The notes below the pieces were generated by a model, which worked only from the letters and a program-made list of their open reading frames with translations, was not told the DNA's origin and searched no databases. A stretch of DNA of 21,996 nucleotides from Rhypophila decipiens (taxonomy: Eukaryota; Ascomycota; Sordariomycetes; Sordariales; Naviculisporaceae). Both the position numbers and the translations under genes were made by a program. The stretch lies in NCBI GenBank assembly GCA_033297075.1, contig MU858355.1, positions 1-21,996 of the forward strand, in the 5' to 3' direction. This document shows positions 8,203 through 17,255 of this stretch, piece after piece; positions within the stretch are counted from its first letter, which is position 1, and the number at the start of each line of letters is the position of its first letter.

Positions 8203-8721
8203 CTAGCAAATAACTATAACTGAATCAGAAACAGATGAATCAGACGATTCTGCAACCTCTTTGCACGTCCGTGCATTATGGCCAGGCTTGCCACACACTC
8301 CACAACACCGAATCTTCGTCCGAGACCCCCCTGCACTACCACCATTCTCCTGTGTTTCCTGCGTTACCTGCTCATCTACGGCTTTCTGATCCAGTAGATC
8401 ATGTGCCTCTTGTACAGTAAGTGACCCTCTAAGCCGAATACGTGTCTTTTTGGCTCTTCGTCGCTTGCTAAGCTCCTCATTGGCCTTTCGTAGTGCTGAG
8501 ACCTCCGTACGTAGAAGTGCAACTTCGTGCATCACAGCCATTGTACCTTTAGCTAACCGGTCTACAGCAGTTAATATAGATGTTGGAGAGCTTCCTTGAT
8601 GGTTGGAAATTCGAGTTTTAATAAGCTCTGACTGTGAAGTGGTTTCTCGAGGATTATGTGGTGTTTGAGAGATCCAAGGTAGGGCTGTGCTTGGACTTGA
8701 AGATAGGGGTGTTGTTATTTC
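8203..8721 (-). pseudogene. pogo/Fot1-type DDE transposase, C-terminal fragment
   Basis: The open minus-strand frame runs from a TGA at 8722 to a TAG. It reads TPHNPRETTSQSELIKTRI, then SILTAVDRLAKGT, LSKRRRAKKTRIRLRGSLTV, and ends with a CX2CX4HX4C zinc knuckle (CGVCGKPGHNARTC). This order (linker, L.KR.RAK.TR.R.GG.LT block, zinc knuckle) is typical of the C-terminal tail of fungal pogo-like transposases of the Tc1/mariner superfamily. The DNA-binding HTH_Tnp/CENPB region and the DDE catalytic domain are missing, so it is inactive. The sequence immediately upstream gives no transposase motif in any frame, and the next gene begins within 130 bp. Confidence 0.8.
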
Positions 8722-8848
8722 TCAAATCAAAGAGGGTATTGTCCCCCAGATGCGCATGCTTCCTGCGGGGTTTGATGCGATTGAAGCGGCTGAAGCACAC
8801 ACTATGGGGGCTCTCGGATGAGCGAAGTGTGCCGAGAGTTCAACCAAT

Positions 8849-10231
8849 TCAGAGCAGCGGGGCGGCAAGGGGGTTTGGTCGAATGGGAACGGATCGCACC
8901 CGCACTTCTAGGCACTGGCACACCCAGTTAACCACGTTCCTGGCCCCGTGAACCTCGATCAAGTCCGTGGGCTTGTAGAAGCCCTTCCTTATGCCGCAGT
9001 CGATGCAGAACCGCCGGACGCCCCAAGTGGACCCGACACGACCACCGGCTGATATTGGGCCGGTAGTAGTGGGATCATTCGCTCCTAGAGCTGTAAGCAC
9101 CGGTGTGGCAGACGCCGCGGCTGTTGCTGGCGTGTTAGATCTTCTTCTGCCGCTATTATTGCTGCTACCCCCCCTGGCTACTGCCTGTGCTTGGAGGACA
9201 CTGCTTCTTGTTATGGTTGGGTCATAGTATGGATTGGGCTGGGTTGTTAGGCTGGGATTTCGGGATCGGGGTGTGTTGGATGTTGATGCCGTGGCATTCG
9301 CCGGCGCAGAATGGTGTGATTCGATGTCTTCACCGTCGTTATTGTCACTGTCGTTGTTGCCCCTTGTGCAGAGCCAAGAGAAGCGCTCAAAATTCTCAGG
9401 GCTCTTTATTTTGTAGCAGTGGTAGCAGGCAAATGAGTCTGCAGGTGTCGTTCCCGACTCTGTTTTCCGATTATCCGAGTGTCGTAAACGAGTCCGCTGA
9501 GAGTCGATGTGGTACCTCTGGAAACTCTGCTCGGCCTCGAGGACTCCCGCAATCAACTCATCTTCAGAAAAATGGCAAATGTCAAAGCTATGTTTAAACC
9601 ACCTGTTAAGGGTGAGCAACTTTCTAGACCCGAGGTAGCCTACATGAGCTCTGATAACCTTCATAATCTCGGGCGGTACAAGGGCCCACTTGAAGAACTT
9701 GAACGTAGGCGGAGTCTCGGACGCGGATGAGAATTGCTGGTACGCCAATGGGTTGCTTAAGGACGGGTAAATAGGAGGGTACGTTTGATAGGACGAAGTT
9801 GACGGGTGATGCGGTAGAGTGTTCAACTGGAAGTTGAAACCGGAAGGGAACTGCTGACCGAATACTCTCGGTGGCAAGACAGGCGTGTAGGGAGGCATGG
9901 TCGAGATAATCTGTGACTGGCGATACGGAGAAGAAACAGGGAGGAGCGTCGAGGGTAATGTATAAGAAGAAGACAAAGGTAGACCGGGGTGCAGATGAGA
10001 GAGCTGGCGGTGCGCCCTTGTCACCATGGACGGTGCCGGTACTGAGATGACAGATGCTGGGGACAAGGTCCCGAATTCGGGCCTGAAAGACGAGTGATGT
10101 GAGGCGGAAGAAGTCGTTGACGCAACCGACAGTGATCGGTGGGTGGACGGAGACGACCTTAGAAGGCCGTATTGGTTTTGATAGTCCATGGTAGCAAAAG
10201 GCGGTATGTAATGGGGAGCTGGAGTAAGCAA
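8849..10231 (-). CDS. Ser/Pro-rich, cysteine-motif (F-box-like) fungal protein
   Basis: An uninterrupted 460-codon frame. Residues 1-175 are low-complexity, rich in Ser, Pro, Tyr and Gln. Around 180-222 a helical stretch (FKWALVPPEIMKVIRAHVGY then LLTLNRWFKHSF) resembles an F-box or F-box-like helix bundle, but it is weak. Three cysteine pairs follow: FACYHCYKIKSPENF (C269, C272), RRFCIDCGIRKGFY (C409, C412) and WVCQC (C438, C440), which together could bind zinc. This arrangement is typical of uncharacterised fungal proteins often annotated as F-box domain proteins. A Ser/Asn/Thr-rich insert separates the pairs. The first ATG is used; a second at codon 15 (MDYQNQY) is equally plausible. If it is an F-box protein it would link substrates to an SCF ubiquitin ligase, but no substrate domain is evident. 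No frame damage is seen. Confidence 0.72.
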   Translation of the reverse strand: MLTPAPHYIPPFATMDYQNQYGLLRSSPSTHRSLSVASTTSSASHHSSFRPEFGTLSPASVISVPAPSMVTRAHRQLSHLHPGLPLSSSYTLPSTLLPVSSPYRQSQIISTMPPYTPVLPPRVFGQQFPSGFNFQLNTLPHHPSTSSYQTYPPIYPSLSNPLAYQQFSSASETPPTFKFFKWALVPPEIMKVIRAHVGYLGSRKLLTLNRWFKHSFDICHFSEDELIAGVLEAEQSFQRYHIDSQRTRLRHSDNRKTESGTTPADSFACYHCYKIKSPENFERFSWLCTRGNNDSDNNDGEDIESHHSAPANATASTSNTPRSRNPSLTTQPNPYYDPTITRSSVLQAQAVARGGSSNNSGRRRSNTPATAAASATPVLTALGANDPTTTGPISAGGRVGSTWGVRRFCIDCGIRKGFYKPTDLIEVHGARNVVNWVCQCLEVRVRSVPIRPNPLAAPLL

Positions 10232-12275
10232 CTGAGAAAATTCTCTAAGGTAATGATGAGGATGGACACGAATTTGGGTCTTTTTTCCCTGGGTTTATTA
10301 TATTACTTGAAGGCTTGTTGATGAACATAGGTTCAGAGCCAAGAGTGGTCGTTAGCTCCGCCTTATTTCATGATATGATAAGTTCTGTGACGTCTAATAA
10401 AGGAGTCAGGGGGACGACATTAACCTCCACTCAGTCTAGGGACCTTGTAACCAACAAAGAGGCGAAGGGGGGTTCTATGTTGCAACACTAGGGTACAGTG
10501 CTCATACGTTGTATCCAGACGGTCGGTACCAACATCGACGTATGATAGGCTGAACCGTTCCGTCGGGTCGGGTCGAATTGTCTGAGTGGATGACTTCTCA
10601 CCCACAACCAACAACACCTCCAGTCCCATCACTCCAGTTCATCTCCTCTCTCATCTTGTTTGCGATTTATGGCTGTGACACGTATAGTTTGGTTTTTTGA
10701 TCATTGCAATGATGAGGAGACATGTGGGATTTCACAAATAATTTCGACGTCAAGATCCTAAATCGGGCCTTCCTCTCCTCTATAGCAAAACAAATGGGTT
10801 GCGTTCCCGATATTCTTCTAACTCGAATAGAAACTCGGGCACCATTTGAAATGAAAGAGATGTGGCCGTTTGGGGATTGCCTTGGCTGGCTGACGGTGCA
10901 AAACAAGTTGCAGGAGCACCCCACTACGTTGATGCCGCGGCGATCTTGGAACTCTAGTTCCCTGTCTGTTCGTTCAGACGGCCACTATTTATTTTGGTTC
11001 AACCATTTATCAACTTTCAAAAAACTTGCAGTAGGTGATTTAGGCTAAAATGTTCCTGCAAGTTATAACCTGGTAGCGGTCAGTGTTTGAATAAGCAGAA
11101 GCGAGATTGCATGGGTTAGTGGTGCGTGGCACGCATACAACCAGTTGAGGGGTAATATTTCCCCTGCTTTAGCGCCAACATGTTCCGACCGCCTTCCGGT
11201 GCCTTCTATATTCGCCTTAACTCCATAAGCAAAAACGGTAACATCAACGTGAATCTCCCTCTTTTACCCCGAATAGGGATGACTAGCTTGCAGCCTTCTG
11301 CTCAACGCCTTCTATGGATCTCATTTACCGCTGAATTCTGCCGGCTGTGCGTGACGAGCATAGGACTTGGTTCCATGGATCATGAGTGGTTGGTGTGGAC
11401 CCGACACTGGATCTCCATTTGCGCGGCGGTTTGATCATGTGATGAGAATCTTGGACTACAAATGCATCACCGATTTGACTCACAGAGCGGCGTCAAGTTG
11501 CCCATCATCTGAGATACGCTGATTAAGAACCATCCTAGGAATCTAGTGCATTATCTATCCTCTTCCACAGACTTCCACAGAGGGTCTCAAAGAAATAATG
11601 CAGATGTATATTCTCCAGAATACACGCCGGCCGTCGGTGGAACTTGGCTTTTTGGGGGGGTTGGGGGGGGGGGGGGGGGCCGCACCTGAGGTGCATAAGT
11701 CTTCCACAGGACGGACAGTGCGCCTGTGTATACCGTGCATAAAGCACGGCACTTTCGGATTGGCGCGATGTTTGGCCACTGCTCGGTTTCAGTACCCTCT
11801 TCGTCAAAATTGCAAGTTAGATGACAAATACCTGGTCAGTGCGCTTGCCGAGGGTACGGTACACGCAATTTGACCCAGATCCCTTTTACAGCTGAATTCT
11901 ACTTCTTTCTTTTTGAGGCCGATGTATATAAGACCTCAGATCACGTTACAAAGCCTCTGTGAAGAATGCAATTATACATAAACGTGAAATCTTTCATCTC
12001 ACGTATAGTAACGTTGACACGGAAATGCCAAGACAGATATCCTCCGCCCTTCCAAACAACGTAGGAAACAACGGCTCAGGTGAGGAGCACCCCCCGGATC
12101 GTGCGGTTCACCAAAAATGAAGAATAGGTATCCAGGCTTCAGACGGTGTGCGAGTTGGTATTGGCAGTTGGTGCTTGACGGATGCAACGCGGCTGCCTAG
12201 TGAGCTTGGATGATTTATTTTTGGAATACGAACGCTCCGATGATACGAAAATAATGCCATCGCGGAAAACATAGA
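10232..12275. other. Two-kilobase region without a recognisable gene
   Basis: It begins with the upstream region of the F-box-like gene. Several open frames of 60-108 codons occur on both strands (for example 10722-11048 plus), but none has a family motif, convincing splice structure or even codon bias, so I list none as a gene. It holds a long G run at 11654-11679. Just left of 12276, an open frame leads into the copied FMO segment without a stop from 12244. Confidence 0.45.
11654..11679 (+). repeat. G-run tract (G7-TT-G17)
   Basis: Seven Gs, two Ts and seventeen Gs in a row. It could fold as a G-quadruplex, and its length is prone to sequencing or assembly error. Confidence 0.9.
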
Positions 12276-12521
12276 GCACAACGGGGACGTGACCATCTAC
12301 AGGAGTGAGATTGAGTCACTCTCGAATACGGGTGTGGTTAACCTCAAGAATGGCGTATCGGTTCAGAGCGACATGGTCATTGCTTGCACCGGCTTCGAGA
12401 AGCCATATCGTCCCTTTAGCAAGGAGCTCCGAGAAGAGCTAGGTCTGAGCTACTCCGTCAACCAAGTTACCAGGTGGGCAGAGCTTGATGCAAGAGGGAA
12501 TCTGGTGGTTGACGAGAAACT
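12276..12521 (+). pseudogene. Displaced 246-bp copy of the FMO fragment
   Basis: Base for base identical, as reverse complement, to 2909-3154. It encodes HNGDVTIYRSEIESLSN through the ACTGF motif to VVDEK. On both sides the identity stops abruptly: the left flank reads cataga before GCACAACGGGG, and the right flank continues CATTGCGAATCC, unlike the other copy. The frame runs on for 14 codons into unrelated sequence and stops at 12564. It carries no start, no cofactor-binding motif and no C-terminus, so it makes no working enzyme. Confidence 0.9.
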
Positions 12522-12705
12522 CATTGCGAATCCTAGAGACTGTACTATATACGATACATTTTAACCTTTCCTCTTGATCAACAAGTCCTTGTTATTTACC
12601 GCTTCTCCCCCAATGCCGTTATGTCTCATATTTAATACCTCCGTGAAACCTTACAGGAGCTTTCAAGTTCCTGTCCAATTTCTCCCTTTCTCCCTGCAAC
12701 TACGG

Positions 12706-13844
12706 CTAGAAACCAAAGTCACCGAATATCTCCCTCAAAGCCTGTTCACTCAGTTCCTCGTCGCTTTCGTCCTCGAGAAACTTGTCCTCTTCATCAAGAT
12801 GGTCAAGCCAATAGGTCAAGACGTATGGGCTAGGTGGGTCTGGTATGTAGACTTTGGGGATTGCGAATCTCCCTACTCTGCGGAAGGCCGTGATCTGATG
12901 ATTAGCATTTGGGTTAAGAATCGAAAAAGGGAAACAAAGGAGGCCCCTAACGACGTAAAAGGCTGATGGCAGTTGAGATGCCAGCTTTACATACCACAAC
13001 AATACCACGCCCAAAAATGGTACATTAGAAACGACTCGCGGTAATGCGGATCCAAAAACCGACAGATATAATCAGTCCAGTCATTACACCACTTGTCGTT
13101 AGATATAGTTTGCAGATACTCGTAATAAGGCGGGTAGAATCCCGACTTCTCCCAGTCTATCAGCACAACCTTATTATCCCCCTCTCTGATCATGATATTC
13201 TCCTGGAAAAGATCAGCATGGGTAAAAACAGCCTGTTCCCCCCCGCTGGTGCTGTCCAACAGGTCGTGGTACACATTCGTTGTCCACTTGTAACGACCCT
13301 CGTACATGGGGTGTGATTTCTGCGCAGTCCTGCACATGGCCTCGACCCAGTCATGACCCGTCGTCATCTTCTTGCCATCAAGTCCAGTCACCGGGAACCC
13401 ATGAGACAGCCGATTCCAGGGGTGCTCGCCCTTGATTCCGCCTAAATGGCCAGGCGACGGTACTTTGCGGAGTTGGTCGAGACCCTTTTTGAGCTGGGAG
13501 GCTACCGAGTCTTTGGCCTTTTTGTCGAGCTTGTCCCAGACCATGGAGATGGTTGGGCCGCGGATGTACTCCATTACGAGGTAGTTCTTGCCTGTGTCGG
13601 TATCGCGGAAGGCTGCGTATAAAGTGGGGACGGCGAGGTCACTGTGTTTGCGGGCGAAGAGCATGTTGTCGCCCTCGGAAAATCGCACCGACCTGCCGAC
13701 TTTGACGACGAAATGCGGTTCGACAAAGCGGATCAGTGTTTCTTTGTATTGTCGGGGAATGGCCGTCGAAGCCTCGATCTGAGCGATGGTGGGCAACGGG
13801 GCTGGGAGCTCCTTCTCGGGAGCGCGATATCTGAACTCGAGCAT
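12706..13844 (-). CDS. Aminoglycoside-phosphotransferase-like (APH) kinase
   Basis: The start at 13844 (MLEFRYRAPEKELPAPLPT) matches the usual beginning of short fungal APH-family proteins; an ATG 17 codons upstream also exists. Numbered from that start, a candidate nucleotide-binding lysine is K48 (HFVVKVG). The Brenner catalytic loop is HADLFQENI (H209, D211, N216), followed by the metal-binding IDWEKSG (D230). Such proteins fold like protein kinases and phosphorylate small molecules; the substrate is unknown and drug resistance is not implied. The first frame ends at TAA (12986) after WYCCGM. A coding-like, acidic extension lies in another frame down to TAG at 12706 (IPDPPSPYVLTYWLDHLDEE). 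A GTATGT donor at 12994 can join it using an acceptor at 12963 (32-bp intron, unusually short) or 12876 (119 bp, GAG acceptor, CTAAT branch site). The true 3' structure is therefore uncertain. Confidence 0.75.
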
Positions 13845-13869
13845 AATGCAAAGTTTGAGCGGTTCAATT

Positions 13870-14118
13870 CTAGAATAATTCAGTTGGGGCACCAAGGAAC
13901 ACGACGTATGTAATCGTATGTAGTCGAGAAGCGAGTCTTTGCTTTATTTTATGCAAGTTCAAAGCTGGGCTTCCTTTCTGACTTTTATATTTTCCGGGTA
14001 AAGAAAGACTGGGGTTACCAACAAAGCATTTCTCGAATCCCGTCCCGCATTCGTGATATTCATCGTGCCATGTGGCGATATTCGGGATAAAGAATATCTT
14101 GCCGTCTTTATTACACAA
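13870..14118 (-). pseudogene. Short fragment with ECGTGF motif
   Basis: An 82-codon frame with TWHDEYHECGTGFEKCF followed by a possible GTAACC intron donor. The same core, HLECGTGFRKAL, appears in another minus-strand fragment at 15540-15782. I do not recognise the family. The fragment lies immediately upstream of the APH-like gene and ends near AT-rich, RIP-like sequence. Confidence 0.35.
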
Positions 14119-14126
14119 AGCTGAGC

Positions 14127-14193
14127 CTAATTATAGGGTAATACTAGGAATACACACGTACTTTACTACAGACATGCTCTTAGCCAGCCTAAC
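14127..14193. repeat. Diverged inverted repeat, left arm
   Basis: Matches the reverse complement of 15537-15604 over about 67 bp with roughly 70-75% identity (AGGGtAATACTAGGaATA and CGTAcTTTACTACAG). Several mismatches are C/T or A/G transitions (CACACGTACTTT versus TATACGTATTTT), as expected from repeat-induced point mutation. Confidence 0.6.
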
Positions 14194-14282
14194 AGTACCA
14201 TAGTAGTTAGCCTGAAAAGTAGCCCTATAAGTATACAAAAACCCCGTTTTCCCGGGTATTATACTATATATACCCACTACCT

Positions 14283-14330
14283 TATAATAATAAATAAAGG
14301 CATTTAAATAAAGGTATTATTAAAGAAGAT
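14283..14330 (-). repeat. Inverted counterpart of the 14-bp minisatellite
   Basis: Reads AATAAATAAAGGCATTTAAATAAAGGTATTATT in two stretches, which is the reverse complement of about two units of the minisatellite at 14711-14845. The two arms bracket some 380 bp and could be the AT-rich ends of an inserted element. Confidence 0.6.
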
Positions 14331-14529
14331 CTTTATCGGCATGGCATGCAAGAACGCCTTAAGCACCAGGAAAGTGGAGGAAAGAACGGACTAATCATAG
14401 TAGACACTGAACCGTAGAATGTTCAGAACTTGGAATGTAATTGTTGCGTGAGGAGTCCAGGAATCCTCGGACGGAGAATGCTGCGCATTCTCCTACTATA
14501 TAGGAAACTGTCTACTAGTAATGATTGTG

Positions 14530-14603
14530 GTCCCGACGTCCCGACCGTTCCTCCTCGGGACTTCGGGACTGTCCCGAGCGTTCTGCGTCCCGGCCTCGGG
14601 ACT
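14530..14603. repeat. Cluster of GTCCCG/CGGGAC sites
   Basis: Seven copies of GTCCCG or its complement CGGGAC occur within 74 bp in both orientations. They include a perfect palindrome with a one-base centre (TCGGGACTGTCCCGA, 14563-14577). Confidence 0.8.
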
Positions 14604-14710
14604 CCCTTAAGCTGGGATCATGTTGATTGGCCACCCTTGGGCCCCGCACTGGATGCCTCAGGCATCACAGCGTCAGGCATCGTGCAGGATCATGACAACC
14701 TTGTTAACGT

Positions 14711-14845
14711 ATTTCAATACCTTTATTTCAAATACCTTTAGTTATTCAAATACCTTTATTCAAATACCTTTATTCAAATGCCTTTATTCAAATACCTTTA
14801 TTCAAATACCTTTATTCAAATACCTTTATTTCAATACCTTTATTT
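14711..14845 (+). repeat. 14-bp minisatellite (ATTCAAATACCTTT), about nine units
   Basis: Nine head-to-tail units with small variants (ATTTCAATACCTTT at both ends, one ATGCC unit, one 4-base insertion). The central units are near-identical, so unit exchange or slippage has been recent there. Confidence 0.92.
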
Positions 14846-14964
14846 GATAATACGCCGAAGGTGTTTTGCTGAGATACGGTTACCACTGTGTGTTAGAAAA
14901 AACAAAAGTGAGCAGTGATTGGATAGAGGATAGTGGGGCGGCGAGCCAATCCGAGCACGCCAAA

Positions 14965-15024
14965 GCGAGCCCTCGGCAAGCGATAAGCCTTGCAGCGAGC
15001 CCTTGGCGAGCGATAAGCCCTGAC
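14965..15024 (+). repeat. Two 30-bp tandem repeats
   Basis: Bases 14965-14994 and 14995-15024 share GCGAGCCCT.GGC.AGCGAT and AAGCC.TG, differing at about five positions. A related GCGAGCC string follows at 15043-15049. Confidence 0.85.
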
Positions 15025-15834
15025 CACGCAAGCCAAAGGCGAGCCAAACACAACACAACGCAACTAAGCGATCGAAAGTAAGCTAAAAAGGCCGATTAAA
15101 GCTTCATTCAATCCGCCAGAACAAGGCAATTCCAACGCATTTAGTTGCACGCACGTACGGCCACTATAGCGTTGGTTGTAGTCGCTCAATTGCGTTAATC
15201 GCTGTAGTGGTGGCGCCACGTAACTGAGCCATTAAGCCGCAATTGACGACTGGGCCAGCCGCCAACCAGTTAGTTGCCAGTTGACAGAGCAAAACACCGG
15301 AGGCGTATCTGTCGCTTCGAGTCCCTTCAAGTCACTTTGCATCAATTGAGGCTTCAAAGCCTTGCAAATCAGCAAAACACCTGAGGCGACAGCCACCGTA
15401 GCGCGTCGCTCCGGGGGCTCCCAGAAGTCCTCTCTCATTCTCGCTCCTGGCAATTTTAGCTTATATAGGGGATGCCTATGCTTTTATAGAATTTAGAGCT
15501 AAAAAACCAATGTTGTATTGCCCGTACCTATTCCAGCTATTAGACTAGCAACTGTGTACCTGTAGTAAAATACGTATATATCCCTAGTATTGCCCTAATT
15601 ATATGCAGAGCCTTTCTGAACCCGGTGCCGCACTCGAGATGCACATATAAACACTCACGGCGAGATCGTAAGGATGGTTGATAATACTCGCCAAGTGGAA
15701 AAACCGGGCGCCCCAATTGATGCCAGCGCTCATAGCAGGGCAAGCCAGATCTGTGTGTTGGGACCATGAAAAGGCAATTCAAGTTGACGTGTAATTATCT
15801 ACCTCGTCGAGATAGATAGACTCGGATAGTAATG
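15025..15834. other. Repeat mosaic without an intact gene
   Basis: It contains an imperfect inverted repeat (GGCCACTATAGCG at 15159-15171 and CGCTGTAGTGGTGGC at 15200-15214). It also has two 18-bp direct repeats (AGCAAAACACC-GAGGCG type, at 15288 and 15371, 83 bp apart), a minus-strand fragment with LECGTGFRKAL (15540-15782), and the right arm of the diverged inverted repeat (15537-15604). This looks like the remains of one or more DNA transposons, but no transposase motif survives. Confidence 0.5.
15537..15604. repeat. Diverged inverted repeat, right arm
   Basis: Partner of 14127-14193 in opposite orientation. This arm has the higher TpA content, with TATATACGTATTTTACTACAG when read on the minus strand. 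Confidence 0.6.
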
Positions 15835-16326
15835 TTAGACGACTTGGTGGTCCGATACACTAACGAAGGTACTAGTATGGTTGCCCCCGGCCCGATAAAT
15901 TATCCCTCCATTGTCATGGTCGCCAAGGGGCTCCAGCACACCCTCGGCCCTCATAGCATCCAACGCCTCGGCCACCCAATGCTGACAGTGCCGAAGTGGC
16001 CCTTTCACCAGACGTCTTGCGCCGCGGAATTGCTTGGCGGGGGGAGGCACGCGGCTGCAGATCTCCCTTGCCCTCTCGAGGTCCCCGTGCCGCAGCCACC
16101 CTTTGTGCTGCATCCACTCGACCGATTTGGTGTTAAGGGGGTAGTATATGCTACAATCAAGCTTTGTATCCATGCCCTGCTGCAGGCTCCCCATCACGTG
16201 GAACCTGTGGCCTCCTTCGATGTCCGGGTCGTTGTCTGTCTGGATGAATATCACATGGTGGCTGAGGTCTTGGAGGCTGAAGTAGGAGACTAGCCATACG
16301 GGGTAATGGGTTAGTCGGGATGCCAT
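15835..16326 (-). CDS. Small conserved fungal protein, function unknown
   Basis: A 163-codon single-exon frame. Conserved-looking features are HHVIFIQTD near residue 23, GGHRFHVMGSLQQGM (about 38-52), the RVPPPAKQFRGARRL block (about 92-106) and RHCQHWVAEALDAMRAEGVL (about 112-131). This order (His-containing strand, H.FHV.G..Q.GM, VPPP..QF.G.RR, CQ.W..EA...L...GVL) fits a widespread family of about 150-residue ascomycete proteins of unknown function, possibly DUF6914-like, though I cannot confirm the number. There is no signal peptide or membrane segment. The last 30 residues, after GVLEPLGDHD, look less constrained. The frame is undamaged. Confidence 0.65.
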   Translation of the reverse strand: MASRLTHYPVWLVSYFSLQDLSHHVIFIQTDNDPDIEGGHRFHVMGSLQQGMDTKLDCSIYYPLNTKSVEWMQHKGWLRHGDLERAREICSRVPPPAKQFRGARRLVKGPLRHCQHWVAEALDAMRAEGVLEPLGDHDNGGIIYRAGGNHTSTFVSVSDHQVV

Positions 16327-16420
16327 TGTGTGAATGGGGAAGTAGTAGGTCGAGTAGAAAGTAAGTAGGTTAGTAGGTTAGTGAGTAAGTAGGGACGCAC
16401 TGATGTAAACGGTGTTGGGG

Positions 16421-16943
16421 TTATATGGACGGCGAGAGGAGACGAATTGGTTGGACAATGGCATCTAATATAGTCGTGGCAGCCCGAGGTGAGTCGTAAG
16501 TGCTGGGGAATATCAAAAGTTGACACTGCCAGTGGATGCTGGATTCTTTGTTTACTTTCTCCAGTATCATGACGAGCCGTCCGTCCTCATCCCAGAGTGA
16601 TACAAAGGGCTGCTCTCGCATTGATTCAACTTGGAACGGGACAGGAACGAAACTCGGCCGCGGCCGAAGATGAAGGAACGAGGGCGGGGTGTTCATCCTT
16701 TGTTCCCTCTGTCAGGTATTGCATCAGATTTGACACCCTCGCTGACAAAGACCACGACCCTCTTTGTAACCTGTCCAAGACGCGTTTAAGATTGTTGAGA
16801 GAAATGCCAATGCCTGAGGAATATTCCGCACGTAATCGCTTCCTCGCTGCTTCGAAATGATGCAAGGTGGGATCCAAGATCTGCTTCATCTTCAAAATGC
16901 CTTTGCCCAACCAACCGGGACGGCAAAGATAGACTATGGTCAA
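16421..16943 (-). pseudogene. Coding-like minus-strand remnant in two frames
   Basis: One frame (16943-16626) reads LHHFEAARKRLRAEYSSGI and LNNLKRVLDRLQRGSWSLS, a credible amphipathic-helix pattern of the kind found near the N-termini of fungal NLR proteins. The overlapping next frame (16696-16421) reads MREQPFVSLWDEDGRLVMIL. A frameshift or lost intron near 16650 would join them. No family can be named. It runs opposite to the NLR fragment to its right. Confidence 0.3.
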
Positions 16944-17255
16944 ACTCGTAACCTCGAGACGCTGCGCACATTCCCAGCTGGGCTGGATGACCTATATGCA
17001 CGGATGGTGGATCAGGTCAAAGGATCCAGACATGAACGTATCTGCAAGCTTGCCGCCATGGCAATCGTTCACCGACCCATCAGCATCCAGGAGCTAGCCA
17101 CTCTCGCCAAGCTGCCGGACAGCATTTCAACACATCAAGGTCGTCTGGAAACGATCATTGAAATCTGCAGTTCGTTCTTGATCTTACGAGAACAAACTAT
17201 CTAGATTTTGGTCAGGAGGAAGCTTCTGATTCTTTATTCTAGCTAGAATACTGGC
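16930..17255 (+). pseudogene. NACHT-type NLR (STAND) protein fragment
   Basis: Reads LETLRTFPAGLDDLYARMVD, then ICKLAAMAIVHRPISIQELA and IIEICSSFLILREQTI before a TAG at 17202. This is the winged-helix part after the NACHT nucleotide-binding domain in fungal NLR proteins of the HET-E/NWD2 kind, whose usual wording is FP.GLD.LY.RM, A..A..PISL.EL and C.SFL.LRE.TIYFVHQSAKDFL. The stop falls where the tyrosine of TIY is expected, and in another frame the next bases give GQEEASDSLF, a degraded VHQSAKDFL. P-loop, N-terminal effector and repeat domains are missing. Intact relatives act in non-self recognition and programmed cell death. Confidence 0.7.

Noticed and set aside
10722..11048. 108-codon plus-strand ORF
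   Set aside because: Longest frame in an otherwise empty region, but no family motif, no introns and an opposing frame over part of it.
11535..11873. Overlapping ORFs across the G run
   Set aside because: Their proline or glycine stretches simply reflect the G tract, and both strands are open.
12276..12564. Independent small monooxygenase gene
   Set aside because: It is only an exact copied segment, lacking start, cofactor motifs and C-terminus.
14711..14845. CRISPR array
   Set aside because: Units are contiguous with no spacers, and the genome is fungal.
14620..14847. 75-codon ORF over the minisatellite
   Set aside because: Its repetitive peptide is only the translated 14-bp repeat.
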